Shown here: positions 1 to 9,766 of the stretch, piece after piece
How the letters are laid out: each line of letters opens with the position of its first letter
How positions within the stretch are numbered: the first letter of the stretch is position 1
Assembly: GCA_022510845.1 (NCBI GenBank)
Contig: JAFLSR010000022.1
Coordinates: 1 to 36,668, forward strand
Direction: 5' to 3'
Length of the DNA stretch: 36,668 nt
Source of the DNA: Treponema sp.
GTDB taxonomy: Bacteria > Spirochaetota > Spirochaetia > Treponematales > Treponemataceae
Notes under the pieces: model-generated
Seen by the model: only the letters and a program-made list of their open reading frames with translations
Told to the model about the DNA's origin: nothing
Databases searched by the model: none
Program-made: the position numbers and the translations under genes

Positions 1-1055
1 GCGGCGTGCATTTTGATTCCGCCGATTTCCGCGCCCGCAAGGTTCTGCTTGTTGTTGATGTGGTGGATGTGGTTGTCTTCGATAATCGAGAAGACGCCGC
101 CCAAATGCCCGACAATTCCGGTCTGTCCGCAGTCATGGATTTCGCAGCGGCGGACGATGTGCGAGCCGATTCTTTCTTTTGACCAGCCTTCGATTTGCGC
201 CTGACAGATGTTGTCGCGCTCGGTCTGCGTTCCGTCCTTGAATTTCGTCTTGAGCCATTTGTTGTCGTTGTTCGGCTGCTTGTATTTGCCGAGGGAGATT
301 CCCGAGCATTTTGAATGGCAGACTTCGCAGTCTTCTATAATCCAGCCTTTGGACCAATGCGGACCAATCATTCCTTCCTGATATGCCGTGGGGGGGGCCC
401 ATTGCGTCGCCGCCTTGCACACTTTGAATCCGCTGAGCGTGATGTATCCGATTCCCTCGCTTGAAGGATAGAAGCAGTTTTCGCGCACCGTGATTTCAAC
501 GTTCTCGTCATTGGGATTTTTTCCGTGGAAATTGGCGTAAATCAAAGTTTCGTCCGCGCCTTCATCTTGCTCCGTGTACCATTTGTAGACGGAGAATTCC
601 TTGTCCCATGATTTTTCGTAGACTTTCGGATTGAGGACGTCTTCGAGCGATGTTGTTTCGTAGAGCGACTTGTCGTTCAAAAAAACTTCGCCCGTGTGCG
701 CGACGTAAAACGCAATGAACCAGTCGCCGCTCACCAAAGTGGTGTAGGGGTTGTATTCTCCGAAAATCCCGTTTGGAATGCGCGCCAAGTAAACGTCGCC
801 TTTGTATTGAGTCCAGTTTGTTATTCTTTCTGCTCCTGTTATGACCGCGCCGCGCGGCTTTTCCGAACGGTAGACGATTCTGCTTTCCTCAGTGCCGGCG
901 TTCTGCGGATTTACGTATTCCCTGTAGATGCCCGGTGCGACAATCACTTCGTCGCCCGCGCGCGCGACTGCCGCCGCCTCGCCGATTTTTTTGAACGGGT
1001 GGTCTTTTTCGCCGTTCCCGCTTCGCTTTGCGTTTGTGTCAACATAAAAAGTCAT
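1..1055 (-). CDS. GH120-family beta-xylosidase, 5' part only (runs off the window)
   Basis: Open frame from ATG 1055 to the window edge, about 351 codons; a GGGGGAAAG Shine-Dalgarno sequence lies just upstream. The protein begins directly with MTFYVDTNAKRSGNG and has no signal peptide, so it is probably cytoplasmic. It reads as a right-handed parallel beta-helix enzyme: an N-terminal first coil (GDEVIVAPGIYREYV, about residues 34-48), then ATQWAPPTAYQEG, GPHWSKGWIIEDCEV, IGSHIVRRCEIHDCGQTG and GHLGGVFSIIEDNHI. From memory these blocks match GH120 xylosidases such as Thermoanaerobacterium XylC, which release xylose from xylo-oligosaccharides. The catalytic Asp/Glu pair known for that family would lie beyond the edge, so activity cannot be judged. 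A C8 run (positions 390-397) falls in the WAPP codons and the frame stays open. It diverges from the antiporter gene. Confidence 0.8.
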   Translation of the reverse strand, partial: MTFYVDTNAKRSGNGEKDHPFKKIGEAAAVARAGDEVIVAPGIYREYVNPQNAGTEESRIVYRSEKPRGAVITGAERITNWTQYKGDVYLARIPNGIFGEYNPYTTLVSGDWFIAFYVAHTGEVFLNDKSLYETTSLEDVLNPKVYEKSWDKEFSVYKWYTEQDEGADETLIYANFHGKNPNDENVEITVRENCFYPSSEGIGYITLSGFKVCKAATQWAPPTAYQEGMIGPHWSKGWIIEDCEVCHSKCSGISLGKYKQPNNDNKWLKTKFKDGTQTERDNICQAQIEGWSKERIGSHIVRRCEIHDCGQTGIVGHLGGVFSIIEDNHIHHINNKQNLAGAEIGGIKMHA

Positions 1056-1179
1056 TCTTTCCCCCAATTTTGCGGATTTGTGCGATTTCGCGCACGCCGA
1101 TTTTCATTTTGCAGTTTGGCAATCCGCTTCTGAGATGCGAATCGCCTTGATTTTCAGCGAATGAAATCGCGCTAGTATC

Positions 1180-1208
1180 TTAATATCATATTTTACAAAT
1201 TTGCGCAA
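1180..1208 (-). promoter_or_regulatory. Candidate promoter of the xylosidase gene
   Basis: TTGCGC (1208-1203), 17-bp spacer, TATTAA (1185-1180) on the minus strand, giving a leader of about 118 nt. Its -35 lies back to back with the -35 of the divergent antiporter promoter, with a TTGCGCAA palindrome (1201-1208) between them that could serve as an operator. The -10 match is only moderate. Confidence 0.35.
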
Positions 1209-1212
1209 GGTC

Positions 1213-1241
1213 TTGCATTGTTGCGGGATTTGTGATATAAT
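1213..1241 (+). promoter_or_regulatory. Sigma-70 promoter of the AspT-like antiporter gene
   Basis: TTGCAT (1213-1218), 17-bp spacer, perfect TATAAT (1236-1241), about 30 bp before the start codon. The transcript would carry a normal GAGGT ribosome binding site. Confidence 0.65.
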
Positions 1242-1271
1242 TTTTGCCAAATAAAATTATTCGAGGTCTTT

Positions 1272-2510
1272 ATGAATTGGTTTGGCAATTTTGCTTCTGT
1301 AACGGGAATCGGCTATCTTATGTTCAGCGTTTTCATTGTCGCTTCGCTGGGCTATCTGCTTGGACGCATCACCGTTAAAGGCGTTTCGCTCGGAACTGCG
1401 GGCGTTTTCATTATCGCGCTTTTGTTCGGCTGCTTTTTCTATTCGATTTTGGAAAGAAACACGAAAGGATACACTTCGTCCGCGCTCAAAATCGTTGAAA
1501 ATCTTGGGCTTGTCTTGTTCGTAACTTCGGTAGGATTCATCGCGGGTCCCAACTTCTTTTCAAATTTGAAGAAGAATTTCAAGTCTTACATCTTGTTGGG
1601 AGTGCTGATAATCGTTGTGGGCGGACTTTCGTGCGCGGCTTGCATCGTGTTCGATATAAAACTTGGACGCGCTCCGCAAGAAGCGGCGGCGATGCTGGTG
1701 GGGCTGCTTTCGGGAAGCCTCACTTCCACGCCCGCCTTTTCCGCGGCAAAGGCTACGGTTGCCACTGCGGAACTTGAGTCGATTGTCGCGGTAGGACACG
1801 GAATCGCGTACATCTACGGCGTTATCGGCGTGGTGCTCTTTGTTCAGATTGTGCCGAAAATCATCGGCGCGAACATGGAAGAAGAACGCTCTCATCTTGT
1901 GGCGGCGGACGCAGGAAGCAAGAAAGTCTACAACGGAAAACTGATTGAGATGGATGCCTACGGATTCATGCCGTTCGCGCTCGCGGCGGTGGTTGGAATC
2001 CTTGTCGGCGGAATAGATTGGGGAAAGATGATTGGAACTGTTTTGAGGCATCCTGAATGGTCGTTCACGCTTACGACTACCGGAGGCTGCCTTTTTGTCT
2101 CGCTCATATTCGGACATTTCGCCCATGTTGGTCCTGTTGACATCACTCCGCTCAACATCACGCTCAAGGAATTCCGCGAACTTGGACTCATGCTCTTTTT
2201 GATTGGCGCGGGCATTGCAGGCGGCGCGAGTTTTGTCAAATATTTTGAATGGGTATATTTCATCTACGGAATCATAATGACGACAGTGCCTCTCATCGTG
2301 GGCTATTTCTTCGCTCGCTATGTTCTCAAGCTGAGCCTTTTGAACAACCTCGGCTCGATTACGGGCGGAATGACTTCAACTCCCGCGCTCGGAACTTTGA
2401 TTGCGACTTCCGGCACGGAAAATGTCGCTTCGGCCTATGCGTCCACATACCCGATGGCTTTGATTGCCGTCGTAATCGTTTCGCAAGTTTTGATTATCTT
2501 GTTCAGGTAG
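1272..2510 (+). CDS. AspT/YidE/YbjL-type membrane antiporter
   Basis: 412-residue integral membrane protein built as two homologous halves. Each half carries the family's duplicated signature: [10 protein letters not shown] near residue 149 and [10 protein letters not shown] near residue 364, which I recognise from the AspT/YidE/YbjL putative antiporter domain. Hydrophobic segments alternate throughout, and a polar cytoplasmic linker ([17 protein letters not shown]) sits between the halves. The TrkA-C regulatory domains found in the linker of many relatives are absent, making this a compact form. Family members such as AspT exchange aspartate for alanine; the substrate here cannot be read from sequence. 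The start is supported by GAGGT 6 nt upstream. leuS follows after 4 bp, so the two are probably co-transcribed. Confidence 0.8.
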   Translation: MNWFGNFASVTGIGYLMFSVFIVASLGYLLGRITVKGVSLGTAGVFIIALLFGCFFYSILERNTKGYTSSALKIVENLGLVLFVTSVGFIAGPNFFSNLKKNFKSYILLGVLIIVVGGLSCAACIVFDIKLGRAPQEAAAMLVGLLSGSLTSTPAFSAAKATVATAELESIVAVGHGIAYIYGVIGVVLFVQIVPKIIGANMEEERSHLVAADAGSKKVYNGKLIEMDAYGFMPFALAAVVGILVGGIDWGKMIGTVLRHPEWSFTLTTTGGCLFVSLIFGHFAHVGPVDITPLNITLKEFRELGLMLFLIGAGIAGGASFVKYFEWVYFIYGIIMTTVPLIVGYFFARYVLKLSLLNNLGSITGGMTSTPALGTLIATSGTENVASAYASTYPMALIAVVIVSQVLIILFR

Positions 2511-2514
2511 GACG

Positions 2515-5181
2515 ATGGCACACTATCCTTTTCAAAACATCGAGATAAAATGGCAGAAGTATTGGGAAGAAAACAAGACTTTTAAAGTGCGCGAGGACGA
2601 GTCCGTTCCGAAAGAAAAGCGGCGCTACGTCCTCGATATGTTTCCGTATCCGAGCGGCGCGGGGCTTCACGTGGGACATCCCGAAGGCTACACTGCCACC
2701 GACATTTATTGCCGCTATCTCAGAATGAACGGCTTCAACGTGCTTCATCCGATGGGCTACGATTCGTTCGGGCTTCCTGCGGAAAACTACGCGATAAAGA
2801 CTGGAACTCATCCCGCGGTTACGACCGAAGCGAACATCGCGAACTTCACGCGCCAGATAAAGGCTCTCGGTTTTTCCTACGATTGGGATAGGTGCGTTTC
2901 CACCTGCGACCCCGAGTATTACAAGTGGACGCAGTGGATTTTCCTCCAACTCTACAAAAAGGGGCTTGCCTACGAAGCCGAAACTCCGATTAACTGGTGT
3001 CCTTCGTGCCTTACGGGGCTTGCGAACGAAGAAGTCAAGGAAGGAAAATGCGAGCGGTGCGGAACTGAAGTTACGCGCAGAACAATCCGCCAGTGGATTT
3101 TGAAAATCACAGATTACGCGGAACGGCTTCTCGAAGACCTCGATTCTCTCGACTGGCCGGAAAGCGTAAAACTCATGCAGAAAAACTGGATTGGAAAATC
3201 CGTGGGCGCGGAAGTGAATTTTGCGGTTGCGGACAAAGACGGCGGCGATTCAGGAAAGCGTCTCACCGTCTACACGACCCGCGCGGACACCCTTTTCGGC
3301 TGCACTTACATGGTTATGTCGCCGGAACATCCGATGCTGAAGGAACTTACTTCGCCCGAGCAGAAAGAAGCGGTGGAAGCCTATGTCGCAGAGGCTGCAA
3401 AGAAATCAGACCTTGAGCGCACCGACCTCAACAAAAACAAGACGGGCGTTTTCACTGGAAGTTACGGAATCGATCCTGTGAACGGCGCGCTCGTTCCGAT
3501 TTGGATTTCCGACTACGTTCTGATTTCTTACGGAACAGGTGCGATTATGGCAGTCCCGGCGCACGACGAGCGTGACTGGGAATTCGCGAAGAAGTTCGAC
3601 CTTCCGATTGTAAAAGTTGTTGCGACAAAAGAAGAAATCGCAAAACTCGGCGGAGGCAGCGAAGAAAAGGGCGCGGAGATTTTGAGGCTCGCCGCGAAAA
3701 ATCCTGACGAATACAAAAAACTCGTCGCGGAAAATCCCGACATATTCAACATCGCGGAGGAATGCACTTCCGCAAAGGACGGCTATGCGATTAACTCGGA
3801 ATTCCTCACCGGCGAAAAAACTGCGGACGCGATTTCTTCGATGATAGAATTCCTCGGCGAAAAAGGATTCGGAAAGAAAGCCGTAAACTACAAACTCCGT
3901 GACTGGATTTTCAGCCGGCAGCGTTATTGGGGCGAACCGATTCCGCTCGTCCACTGTGAAAAATGCGGATGCGTTCCCGTGCCCGAAAGCGAACTTCCTG
4001 TAAGGCTTCCCGATGTGAAATCATACCAGCCGACCGGAACTGGCGAAAGTCCTCTTGCCGCAATCGAAAGTTGGGTGAACTGCAAATGCCCTTCATGTGG
4101 GGGAAGCGCGAGGCGCGAGACGAACACCATGCCTCAGTGGGGCGGCTCGTGCTGGTACTATCTTCGCTATCTTGACTCGAAAAACGAAAGCGAATTCTGC
4201 TCGGCGGAAAAAGAAAAATACTGGATGCCAGTCGATCTCTATGTGGGCGGCGCGGAACACGCGGTCCTCCATCTTCTTTACGCGCGTTTTTGGCACAAAG
4301 TGCTTTACGACATCGGAGCGGTTTCCACGAAAGAGCCGTTCCAGCGTCTGATAAACCAGGGCTTGATTACGTCGTTCGCATTCCAGCGCAAAAACAAGAC
4401 GCTTGTTCCGACGGACGAAGTGGAAGAGAAAAACGGCAAGTTCTTTGAAAAGGCGACAGGCGAGGAAGTGGAGCAAATCATCGCGAAAATGTCGAAGTCG
4501 CTAAAAAACGTCGTGAATCCCGACGAGATGATAAAAAATTACGGCGCGGATTCAGTGCGAATGTACGAAATGTTCATGGGCCCGCTCACTGTTTCAAAGC
4601 CATGGAACACGCAGGGGCTTATCGGAATCAACCGCTTCCTTGAAAAAGTCTGGAGCGTGAGCGAAAAGCCGATGGCGGACATCGACATCGAAGGAAAACT
4701 CGAAGACGCAAAACTCTCCGACCTCCGAAAGACTTACGCGAAGACCGTCAAAAAAGTGAGCGAGGACACGGCGAGCCTCAGCTTCAACACGGCGATAAGC
4801 CAAATGATGATTTTCATCAACGAAGCGGCAAAGGTAGAGCCCCTCCCCAAAAAAATATGGGAAGGATTCACGCTGCTTTTAAGCCCCTACGCGCCGCACC
4901 TTGGCGAAGAACTCTGGCAGAAACTCGGGCACAAAAATTCGTGCGCATATGAAAAGTGGCCTGCTTTCAGCGAGGAATTTTGCAAGGACGATGAAATCGA
5001 AATCGTCGTGATGATAAACGGAAAACTCCGCGACAAGTTTGCGGCGGCTCCCGGAACTGACGATGAGACTCTCAAAAAAATCGCGGCCGAAACTCCTGGC
5101 TACAAAAAATTCACCGAAGGAAAGCAGATTGCGAAAGTCATCGTAGTGAAAGATAGGCTTGTGAACGTTGTTGCGAAATGA
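2515..5181 (+). CDS. leuS: Leucyl-tRNA synthetase
   Basis: 888-residue class Ia synthetase that charges tRNA-Leu in the cytoplasm. The HIGH motif appears as HVGH (residues 52-55) within [16 protein letters not shown], and the KMSKS loop is intact at 658-662. Between them lie a Cys4 zinc module (CPSC near 162, CERC near 179) and the CP1 editing region with [16 protein letters not shown] second cysteine-rich zinc segment (CEKC...CPSC) is present around residues 483-530. The C-terminal anticodon-binding and tail domains appear complete (KLRDKFAAA). Length is normal for the bacterial enzyme. Only 4 bp separate it from the upstream antiporter gene; no strong Shine-Dalgarno sequence is visible beyond the AGG of the overlapping upstream stop region, so translational coupling is likely. 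Confidence 0.98.
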   Translation: MAHYPFQNIEIKWQKYWEENKTFKVREDESVPKEKRRYVLDMFPYPSGAGLHVGHPEGYTATDIYCRYLRMNGFNVLHPMGYDSFGLPAENYAIKTGTHPAVTTEANIANFTRQIKALGFSYDWDRCVSTCDPEYYKWTQWIFLQLYKKGLAYEAETPINWCPSCLTGLANEEVKEGKCERCGTEVTRRTIRQWILKITDYAERLLEDLDSLDWPESVKLMQKNWIGKSVGAEVNFAVADKDGGDSGKRLTVYTTRADTLFGCTYMVMSPEHPMLKELTSPEQKEAVEAYVAEAAKKSDLERTDLNKNKTGVFTGSYGIDPVNGALVPIWISDYVLISYGTGAIMAVPAHDERDWEFAKKFDLPIVKVVATKEEIAKLGGGSEEKGAEILRLAAKNPDEYKKLVAENPDIFNIAEECTSAKDGYAINSEFLTGEKTADAISSMIEFLGEKGFGKKAVNYKLRDWIFSRQRYWGEPIPLVHCEKCGCVPVPESELPVRLPDVKSYQPTGTGESPLAAIESWVNCKCPSCGGSARRETNTMPQWGGSCWYYLRYLDSKNESEFCSAEKEKYWMPVDLYVGGAEHAVLHLLYARFWHKVLYDIGAVSTKEPFQRLINQGLITSFAFQRKNKTLVPTDEVEEKNGKFFEKATGEEVEQIIAKMSKSLKNVVNPDEMIKNYGADSVRMYEMFMGPLTVSKPWNTQGLIGINRFLEKVWSVSEKPMADIDIEGKLEDAKLSDLRKTYAKTVKKVSEDTASLSFNTAISQMMIFINEAAKVEPLPKKIWEGFTLLLSPYAPHLGEELWQKLGHKNSCAYEKWPAFSEEFCKDDEIEIVVMINGKLRDKFAAAPGTDDETLKKIAAETPGYKKFTEGKQIAKVIVVKDRLVNVVAK

Positions 5182-5369
5182 GGCTAAACGCGATGCGTCC
5201 GTAGCGCGGGAACGGCGGCCTTGCAGGAAATGCGTTCTCGCCGCGGAGAGTTTTTACTCGTGGGGCGCATTCGCTTGCGGTTGCGGGATGCGGTTTTGTT
5301 GAAGCGCGCTAAGGTTCTTCGCGACAAACATTCCTTATTACTTTCGTCGAAAATGCCGATGAATAAGAG

Positions 5370-7091
5370 ATGAATGCCAACGAAAAGACAACTTTCGAAA
5401 ATCTAGTCTCGCAGATGTCGCAGGGCGAACGTGCGCAACTTCTTTCGAAGATGCGTCCGCTTGAAGGCGATGCCGAAAAAAGCGACTTTGAGCCGAAAAA
5501 AAATTCTGAATTTGATGGGGATGGCATACGCATCGAAGAAAAGTTGCGGGGCGAATCCATAATATATCGCTTTATTTTGTGGCTGCGCTCAATTTTTTCT
5601 TCCACGCCGAGCGAGGAAATCTACAACTCCGACAAAGTGATGTCGCTTTACAGAAGGGTGAACCATGATTTTCCCGGATTGCTTGATTATCGCGACAAAC
5701 TTTTGCTGGGCGTTTTCTATGAAAAACTCGTCGAACTGAAAAAGGCGGCGGATTTTTTCAGGCCATATCTAAACGAAATCAATTCGAATCCCGGCGCGTT
5801 CTACGTTTACCTCGGTTCTTTCCTTGTGCCGGAAGTCACGCAAAAGATGAACTCCGAGGTAGACCCAAACAATCTTCCGCTGGATCGCGAGGTGACGAAC
5901 GAACTGCGCTCTTCTCTTTTGCGCAAGACCGACGATGTGCTCAGGGAAATTCCTGCCAACCGCCGCGCCGAACTTTATCAATGCGCTGTTTCCGCAGAAT
6001 GGCTTTGGCAATTTACGCGGCTTCCGTTCGACCGTTTCATCTCTGGATTTTCGGGCGAAATCACGAATTCGCAGGTGGCGCGTTTCGAGACAGTTCGTGC
6101 TGAACTTGTCGCGTTCGCAAGAATTCTTTGCAATGGAACGAGAATCCCGTCCGAGGCTCTGGAATCGATTTATCTTTTTTCTGCCAAAGAAATCGTTGTG
6201 GCCACAAGCACAGCCACGGATGACGGTTCACGCGCCAAGGAATTCATGGACAAGGCAAGTTCCTTCATCGCAATCATCCACGAATTCATAACGACAGTTC
6301 CGCTCAGGCTTGTGAACAAAATCGTCTTCAAAAATATTCAATGGCAGCCCGACCAGTTTTCGGGCGCGGAAGATTGGTTCGTAAAATTCAAAGAACAATG
6401 GAAACGCCTGTTCGAACAGCAATGGAAGCGGTGGCTCCGCGCCAAGAGGACGAGCCAGATGTCAACGCAACTTCTCGAAAATTTCAAGATAGACACAGTT
6501 CCTCTTTTGCCCGAACGACCTTGGGCGAAAATGTGGGGCGGAATCCCGTTCCGATTTGAAAACACCGCGGGCTTCATATACTGGTTCGTTTCAAACAAAA
6601 TGCATTCGGCGAGCGAGCCGCTAAAAATTCTTTCGCAGGAAGGGCAGTTCGTCAACAAGGAAAACAAGGTTGAATTTTCCGACATATTGAGCAAGTTGGA
6701 CGAGGCTTCGAACTCGATGTACGACATGGTGGAAAACCTTTCGCGCACCGGCCAGACAGGACTTGTTTTTGACAAACTCGCCGCCGACCATTTGCGGACG
6801 CTTCCCGCCCAGTCCAAAGTTGATTCTCTGATAGTGGAGCACGAGGCAAAAGTCCAAAAGATACGTGACAGTTTCTGTTCGTGCGTGCGAGCCATGAAAA
6901 AAATTCTGGACGGCGTTTTTGGTGAAAAAAGGGATTCCGTGTACGAGGGCATTTCCAATTTCGCGTCAATTCAGGGAAGCGACAATGCCGAATTCCGCGC
7001 GAATCTGCTTGAAAGCCAAAGACTGTTTGAGGCCGCGTTCTCCATTTTGAAGGAACTGGAGCAGATTGATGTTCCTCTCGATGCGCCATAA
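5370..7091 (+). CDS. DUF5312 family protein
   Basis: 573-residue soluble, helix-rich protein without signal peptide or membrane anchor. I recognise it as a treponemal DUF5312-type protein from its N-terminal part (FENLVSQMSQGERAQLLSKM) and the following basic segment (IIYRFILWLRSIFSSTP, about 64-80), which could be a short amphipathic membrane-touching helix. Function is unknown. The middle contains aromatic, charged helices rich in W, K and E (FKEQWKRLFEQQWKRWLRAK, around 340-360). The 188 bp upstream hold no clear promoter or other feature; the start is ATG with only a weak AAGAG adjacent, so it is less certain. The next gene follows after 18 bp. Confidence 0.7.
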   Translation: MNANEKTTFENLVSQMSQGERAQLLSKMRPLEGDAEKSDFEPKKNSEFDGDGIRIEEKLRGESIIYRFILWLRSIFSSTPSEEIYNSDKVMSLYRRVNHDFPGLLDYRDKLLLGVFYEKLVELKKAADFFRPYLNEINSNPGAFYVYLGSFLVPEVTQKMNSEVDPNNLPLDREVTNELRSSLLRKTDDVLREIPANRRAELYQCAVSAEWLWQFTRLPFDRFISGFSGEITNSQVARFETVRAELVAFARILCNGTRIPSEALESIYLFSAKEIVVATSTATDDGSRAKEFMDKASSFIAIIHEFITTVPLRLVNKIVFKNIQWQPDQFSGAEDWFVKFKEQWKRLFEQQWKRWLRAKRTSQMSTQLLENFKIDTVPLLPERPWAKMWGGIPFRFENTAGFIYWFVSNKMHSASEPLKILSQEGQFVNKENKVEFSDILSKLDEASNSMYDMVENLSRTGQTGLVFDKLAADHLRTLPAQSKVDSLIVEHEAKVQKIRDSFCSCVRAMKKILDGVFGEKRDSVYEGISNFASIQGSDNAEFRANLLESQRLFEAAFSILKELEQIDVPLDAP

Positions 7092-7109
7092 TTCCGAAGG
7101 CGGCGAAAA

Positions 7110-7958
7110 TTGATTGCACGTGTTGACATTCTAAAGCACTCTCTCGCAAAAAGCAGCGAATACGCGCTTCTGCCGTTCTACAAAAATGGAAAGCCATTTT
7201 TTGAAAGCCTGTCAGTTGATGATGCATACCCCATACCCCTATGGGGTATGTCGCTTTTTGCGGCTGGCTCGATGCGATTCCGTTGGAATGAAAAAAATCA
7301 AAACCGAGACTTTTTTCTCCACAAGTTGTCCGCGAGTAAATACGCGCAGAATTCCGTCGCAAAAAAAATCGTGCCTGTGGAACTAATCCATTCGAAAATT
7401 GTCTATGATGTGAAAAATGAAAACGACACTTTCAAAAAACAGGGCGACGGAATGATAACGCAAAACAAAAATCTCATTCCTGTTGTTACCGTCGCCGATT
7501 GTGTTCCGATTTATTTTTACGATACGGAAACCCGCGTGTTTGGAATCGTGCATTCGGGCTGGAAAGGAACTGGCATCATTGCGGACGCGATTTCTCTCGC
7601 CAAAAAAAACTATGGCGCGAACGAAAAAAATATTTTGGTTGCGATAGGGGCGCACATAAAAAATTGTTGCTATGGCGTGGACGAAGAGCGCGCGAAATTC
7701 TTTTCCGAAACCTATGGTTCAGATTGCGTGAAAAAAATCGATGTGCAAGGCGGCGAAAAATTTATGCTTTCGCTTGAGCGCGCGAATCTTTCTGTTTTGG
7801 AAAGGCTCGGAGTGCCGGAAGAAAACATAGTCGCCGCCGAAAACTGCACTTGCTGCGAAAACGCTTTTGGCTCGTTCAGAAGGGAGAGTGCGTCCTATCC
7901 TTCCGAGGAAAAAAGCCGCGCGTTTACCGTCCAAGCGGCGTTCGTAATCGGCGGATGA
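7110..7958 (+). CDS. pgeF: Peptidoglycan editing factor / laccase-domain protein (YfiH, LACC1 family)
   Basis: 282 residues, the usual length for this family (formerly polyphenol oxidase, DUF152). The metal-site residues are recognisable: His94 in ELIHSK, Asp130-Cys131 in TVADCVPI and His148 in HSGWKGT. The C-terminal CTCCENAFGSFRRE matches the conserved ending. Members have been reported as purine nucleoside-cleaving enzymes (LACC1) and as peptidoglycan editing factors that keep L-Ser out of the stem peptide; which role applies here is not visible. Translation starts at TTG 7110 with AAGGCGG upstream. A perfect palindrome lies in frame at 7225-7250, coding for YPIPLWGM. It follows the DUF5312 gene closely and is separated from convergent pgi by a hairpin. 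Confidence 0.8.
   Translation: MIARVDILKHSLAKSSEYALLPFYKNGKPFFESLSVDDAYPIPLWGMSLFAAGSMRFRWNEKNQNRDFFLHKLSASKYAQNSVAKKIVPVELIHSKIVYDVKNENDTFKKQGDGMITQNKNLIPVVTVADCVPIYFYDTETRVFGIVHSGWKGTGIIADAISLAKKNYGANEKNILVAIGAHIKNCCYGVDEERAKFFSETYGSDCVKKIDVQGGEKFMLSLERANLSVLERLGVPEENIVAAENCTCCENAFGSFRRESASYPSEEKSRAFTVQAAFVIGG
7225..7250. repeat. In-frame ATACCCC/GGGGTAT palindrome within pgeF
   Basis: CATACCCC at 7232-7239 and GGGGTATG at 7243-7250 form perfect 8-bp arms around TAT, preceded by a direct copy of CATACCCC at 7225-7232. A closely similar arrangement occurs in frame inside mutS2 at 30249-30271. This may be a small dispersed element or a chance palindrome. Confidence 0.5.
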
Positions 7959-7976
7959 GAAAAAATTCTGTAAGCA

Positions 7977-8012
7977 GAGTTGAGTTTGCTGAACGTTCAG
8001 CAGGCTCAACTC
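7977..8012. terminator. Hairpin between convergent pgeF and pgi
   Basis: Two nested perfect stems: GAGTTGAG (7977-7984) pairs with CTCAACTC (8005-8012), and TGCTGAAC pairs with GTTCAGCA inside it. It occupies the 71-bp convergent gap and probably ends both transcripts, although no long T-tract follows on either side. Confidence 0.6.
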
Positions 8013-8029
8013 AAACTTCTTTGCGAAAA

Positions 8030-9613
8030 CTACAGTCCGAAAATCTTTGCGTATTCTGCGAGAGCGCCCTGCGTGTTCTTTGAGAGCACGTTCTTTGCGA
8101 GCGTCTTTCCGAGTTGCACGCCTTCTTGGTCGAACGAATTGACGTTCCACAAAAATCCCTGGAACATCACCTTGTTCTCGTAGTGGGCGAGCAGCGCGCC
8201 AAGCGATTTCGGCGTGAGGCGTTCTCCCCAAATCAGGCTTGAAGGGCGTTCGCCCGCAAAAAATTTGTTCGGATCTGAATCGTCCTTGCCGAGAGCAAAC
8301 GCGATGATTTGCGCCACGACGTTCGCGCAGAGTTTTTGCTGGCTTGTCGAATCTTGGATTATCACATCGTTTTCGCACTGGTTTTCTTTGAACGCGATGA
8401 ACTGGAGCGGAATCACGTCCGTGCCTTGATGCAAAAGTTGGTAGAACGAATGCTGTCCGTTCGTGCCCGGCTCGCCAAAAATCACAGGCCCTGTGGAGTA
8501 GTCGATTTTCTTTCCGAAGCGATTCACGCTCTTTCCGTTGGATTCCATGTCGAGTTGCTGGAGATGCGCAGGAAAGCGGCTCAACGCCTGCGAGTATGGA
8601 AGAATCGCCGTGGAAGGATAGCCCTGCACGTTGCGCTCGTAAAGACCTATGAGCGCGTCAAGCATCGCGGCGTTTTTGAGTATGTCGCTTTGTGCGGCGG
8701 ATTTGTCGGCTTCGCCCGCGCCTTCCAAAAATTCCGCGAACACGTCCGCTCCGAAAGCGAGCGAGAGAACCGCCCCTCCCACGCCGCTCGTGGAAGAATA
8801 GCGGCCGCCGATGAAGTCGTCCATATAGAAAGCCTGCATATAGTCGCTGTTGTGCGCGAGGGGGCTTGTCTGGCTTGTGACCGCTATCATGTGCTTGGAA
8901 ACGTCGAGGCTCGCTTTTTTGAGCGCGTCCTTTACGAAGGCTTCGTTCGTCAGAGTTTCGAGCGTAGTGCCGCTTTTTGAAACGAGGATGAAAATCGTCT
9001 TTGAAATGTCAATCGATTTCAAGATTGCGGTCGCGTCGTCGGGATCGACATTGGAAATGAAATGCGCATCCATGAAAAATTTGTTTTTCGTTTTCGCCCA
9101 GTTTTCCAAAGCCAAGTACATCGCGCGCGGGCCGAGGTCGCTTCCGCCGATTCCGATTTGGCAAACCGTAGTGAATTTTTCGCCCTTTTCGTTCGTGAGT
9201 TTTCCGGAATGGATTTGCTGCGCGAAATCGGCGATTCGTTTTTGCTCGTTCAGATAGAATTCGCGCTTGTCGCTTCCTTCGGCTTCCACTTTGCCGCCGA
9301 GTTGTCCGCGCAAAAGGTGATGGAGAACCATTCGGTTTTCGCCAGTGTTGATGACTTCGCCATTGTAGAGCGCCTCGAATTTTTGCGAGAGCTGCGCTTC
9401 GCTTGCGAGTTCAGAGAGCACCTGCAAGACCTGCTCGTTCACTTGGCGGGTGGCGTAGTTGAACGAAAGCCCCGCCGCCATTGGCACGGAATATTTTTTG
9501 ACGCGGTCGGCTCCTACTTCTCCCGCGAGAGCGTCTTTTAGAGAAACAGCGCCTTTGAGCGACTGCAATTTTTTATAACTTGAAAGAGTGTCAAGATTTT
9601 CCCAGGAAATCAT
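8030..9613 (-). CDS. pgi: Glucose-6-phosphate isomerase
   Basis: 527-residue cytoplasmic enzyme interconverting glucose 6-phosphate and fructose 6-phosphate in glycolysis. Conserved SIS-type sugar-phosphate sites are present: IGIGGSDLGPRAMY, VSKSGTTLETLTNE and the family signature around GTNGQHSFYQLLHQGT. Length is typical. The ATG at 9613 is supported by CGGAGG 5 nt upstream and by a consensus-like promoter. It is a single-gene unit: upstream is the terminator of the small exported-protein gene, downstream the convergent hairpin shared with pgeF. Confidence 0.96.
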   Translation of the reverse strand: MISWENLDTLSSYKKLQSLKGAVSLKDALAGEVGADRVKKYSVPMAAGLSFNYATRQVNEQVLQVLSELASEAQLSQKFEALYNGEVINTGENRMVLHHLLRGQLGGKVEAEGSDKREFYLNEQKRIADFAQQIHSGKLTNEKGEKFTTVCQIGIGGSDLGPRAMYLALENWAKTKNKFFMDAHFISNVDPDDATAILKSIDISKTIFILVSKSGTTLETLTNEAFVKDALKKASLDVSKHMIAVTSQTSPLAHNSDYMQAFYMDDFIGGRYSSTSGVGGAVLSLAFGADVFAEFLEGAGEADKSAAQSDILKNAAMLDALIGLYERNVQGYPSTAILPYSQALSRFPAHLQQLDMESNGKSVNRFGKKIDYSTGPVIFGEPGTNGQHSFYQLLHQGTDVIPLQFIAFKENQCENDVIIQDSTSQQKLCANVVAQIIAFALGKDDSDPNKFFAGERPSSLIWGERLTPKSLGALLAHYENKVMFQGFLWNVNSFDQEGVQLGKTLAKNVLSKNTQGALAEYAKIFGL

Positions 9614-9643
9614 TTTGCCTCCGAAAATTTTTCTTATCCGAAA

Positions 9644-9672
9644 ATTGTATCACATCTCGAAAAAAAAATCAA
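9644..9672 (-). promoter_or_regulatory. Sigma-70 promoter of pgi
   Basis: TTGATT (9672-9667), 17-bp spacer, TACAAT (9649-9644) on the minus strand. The leader of about 25 nt contains the CGGAGG ribosome binding site. Confidence 0.65.
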
Positions 9673-9704
9673 CATCTCGTGGCAATCGTAGGCAACAGGC
9701 GATT

Positions 9705-9745
9705 AAAAAACGCGGTGCGTTTTTTGAAAATTCACCGCGTTTTTT
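9705..9745. terminator. Rho-independent terminator of the small exported-protein gene
   Basis: AAAAAACGCGGTG (9705-9717) pairs perfectly with CACCGCGTTTTTT (9733-9745), 13 bp around a 15-nt loop. It has T-runs on both strands and lies just downstream of the minus-strand gene ending at 9767. Confidence 0.85.
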
Positions 9746-9766
9746 GCGCACAAAAAATTGCTGCGC

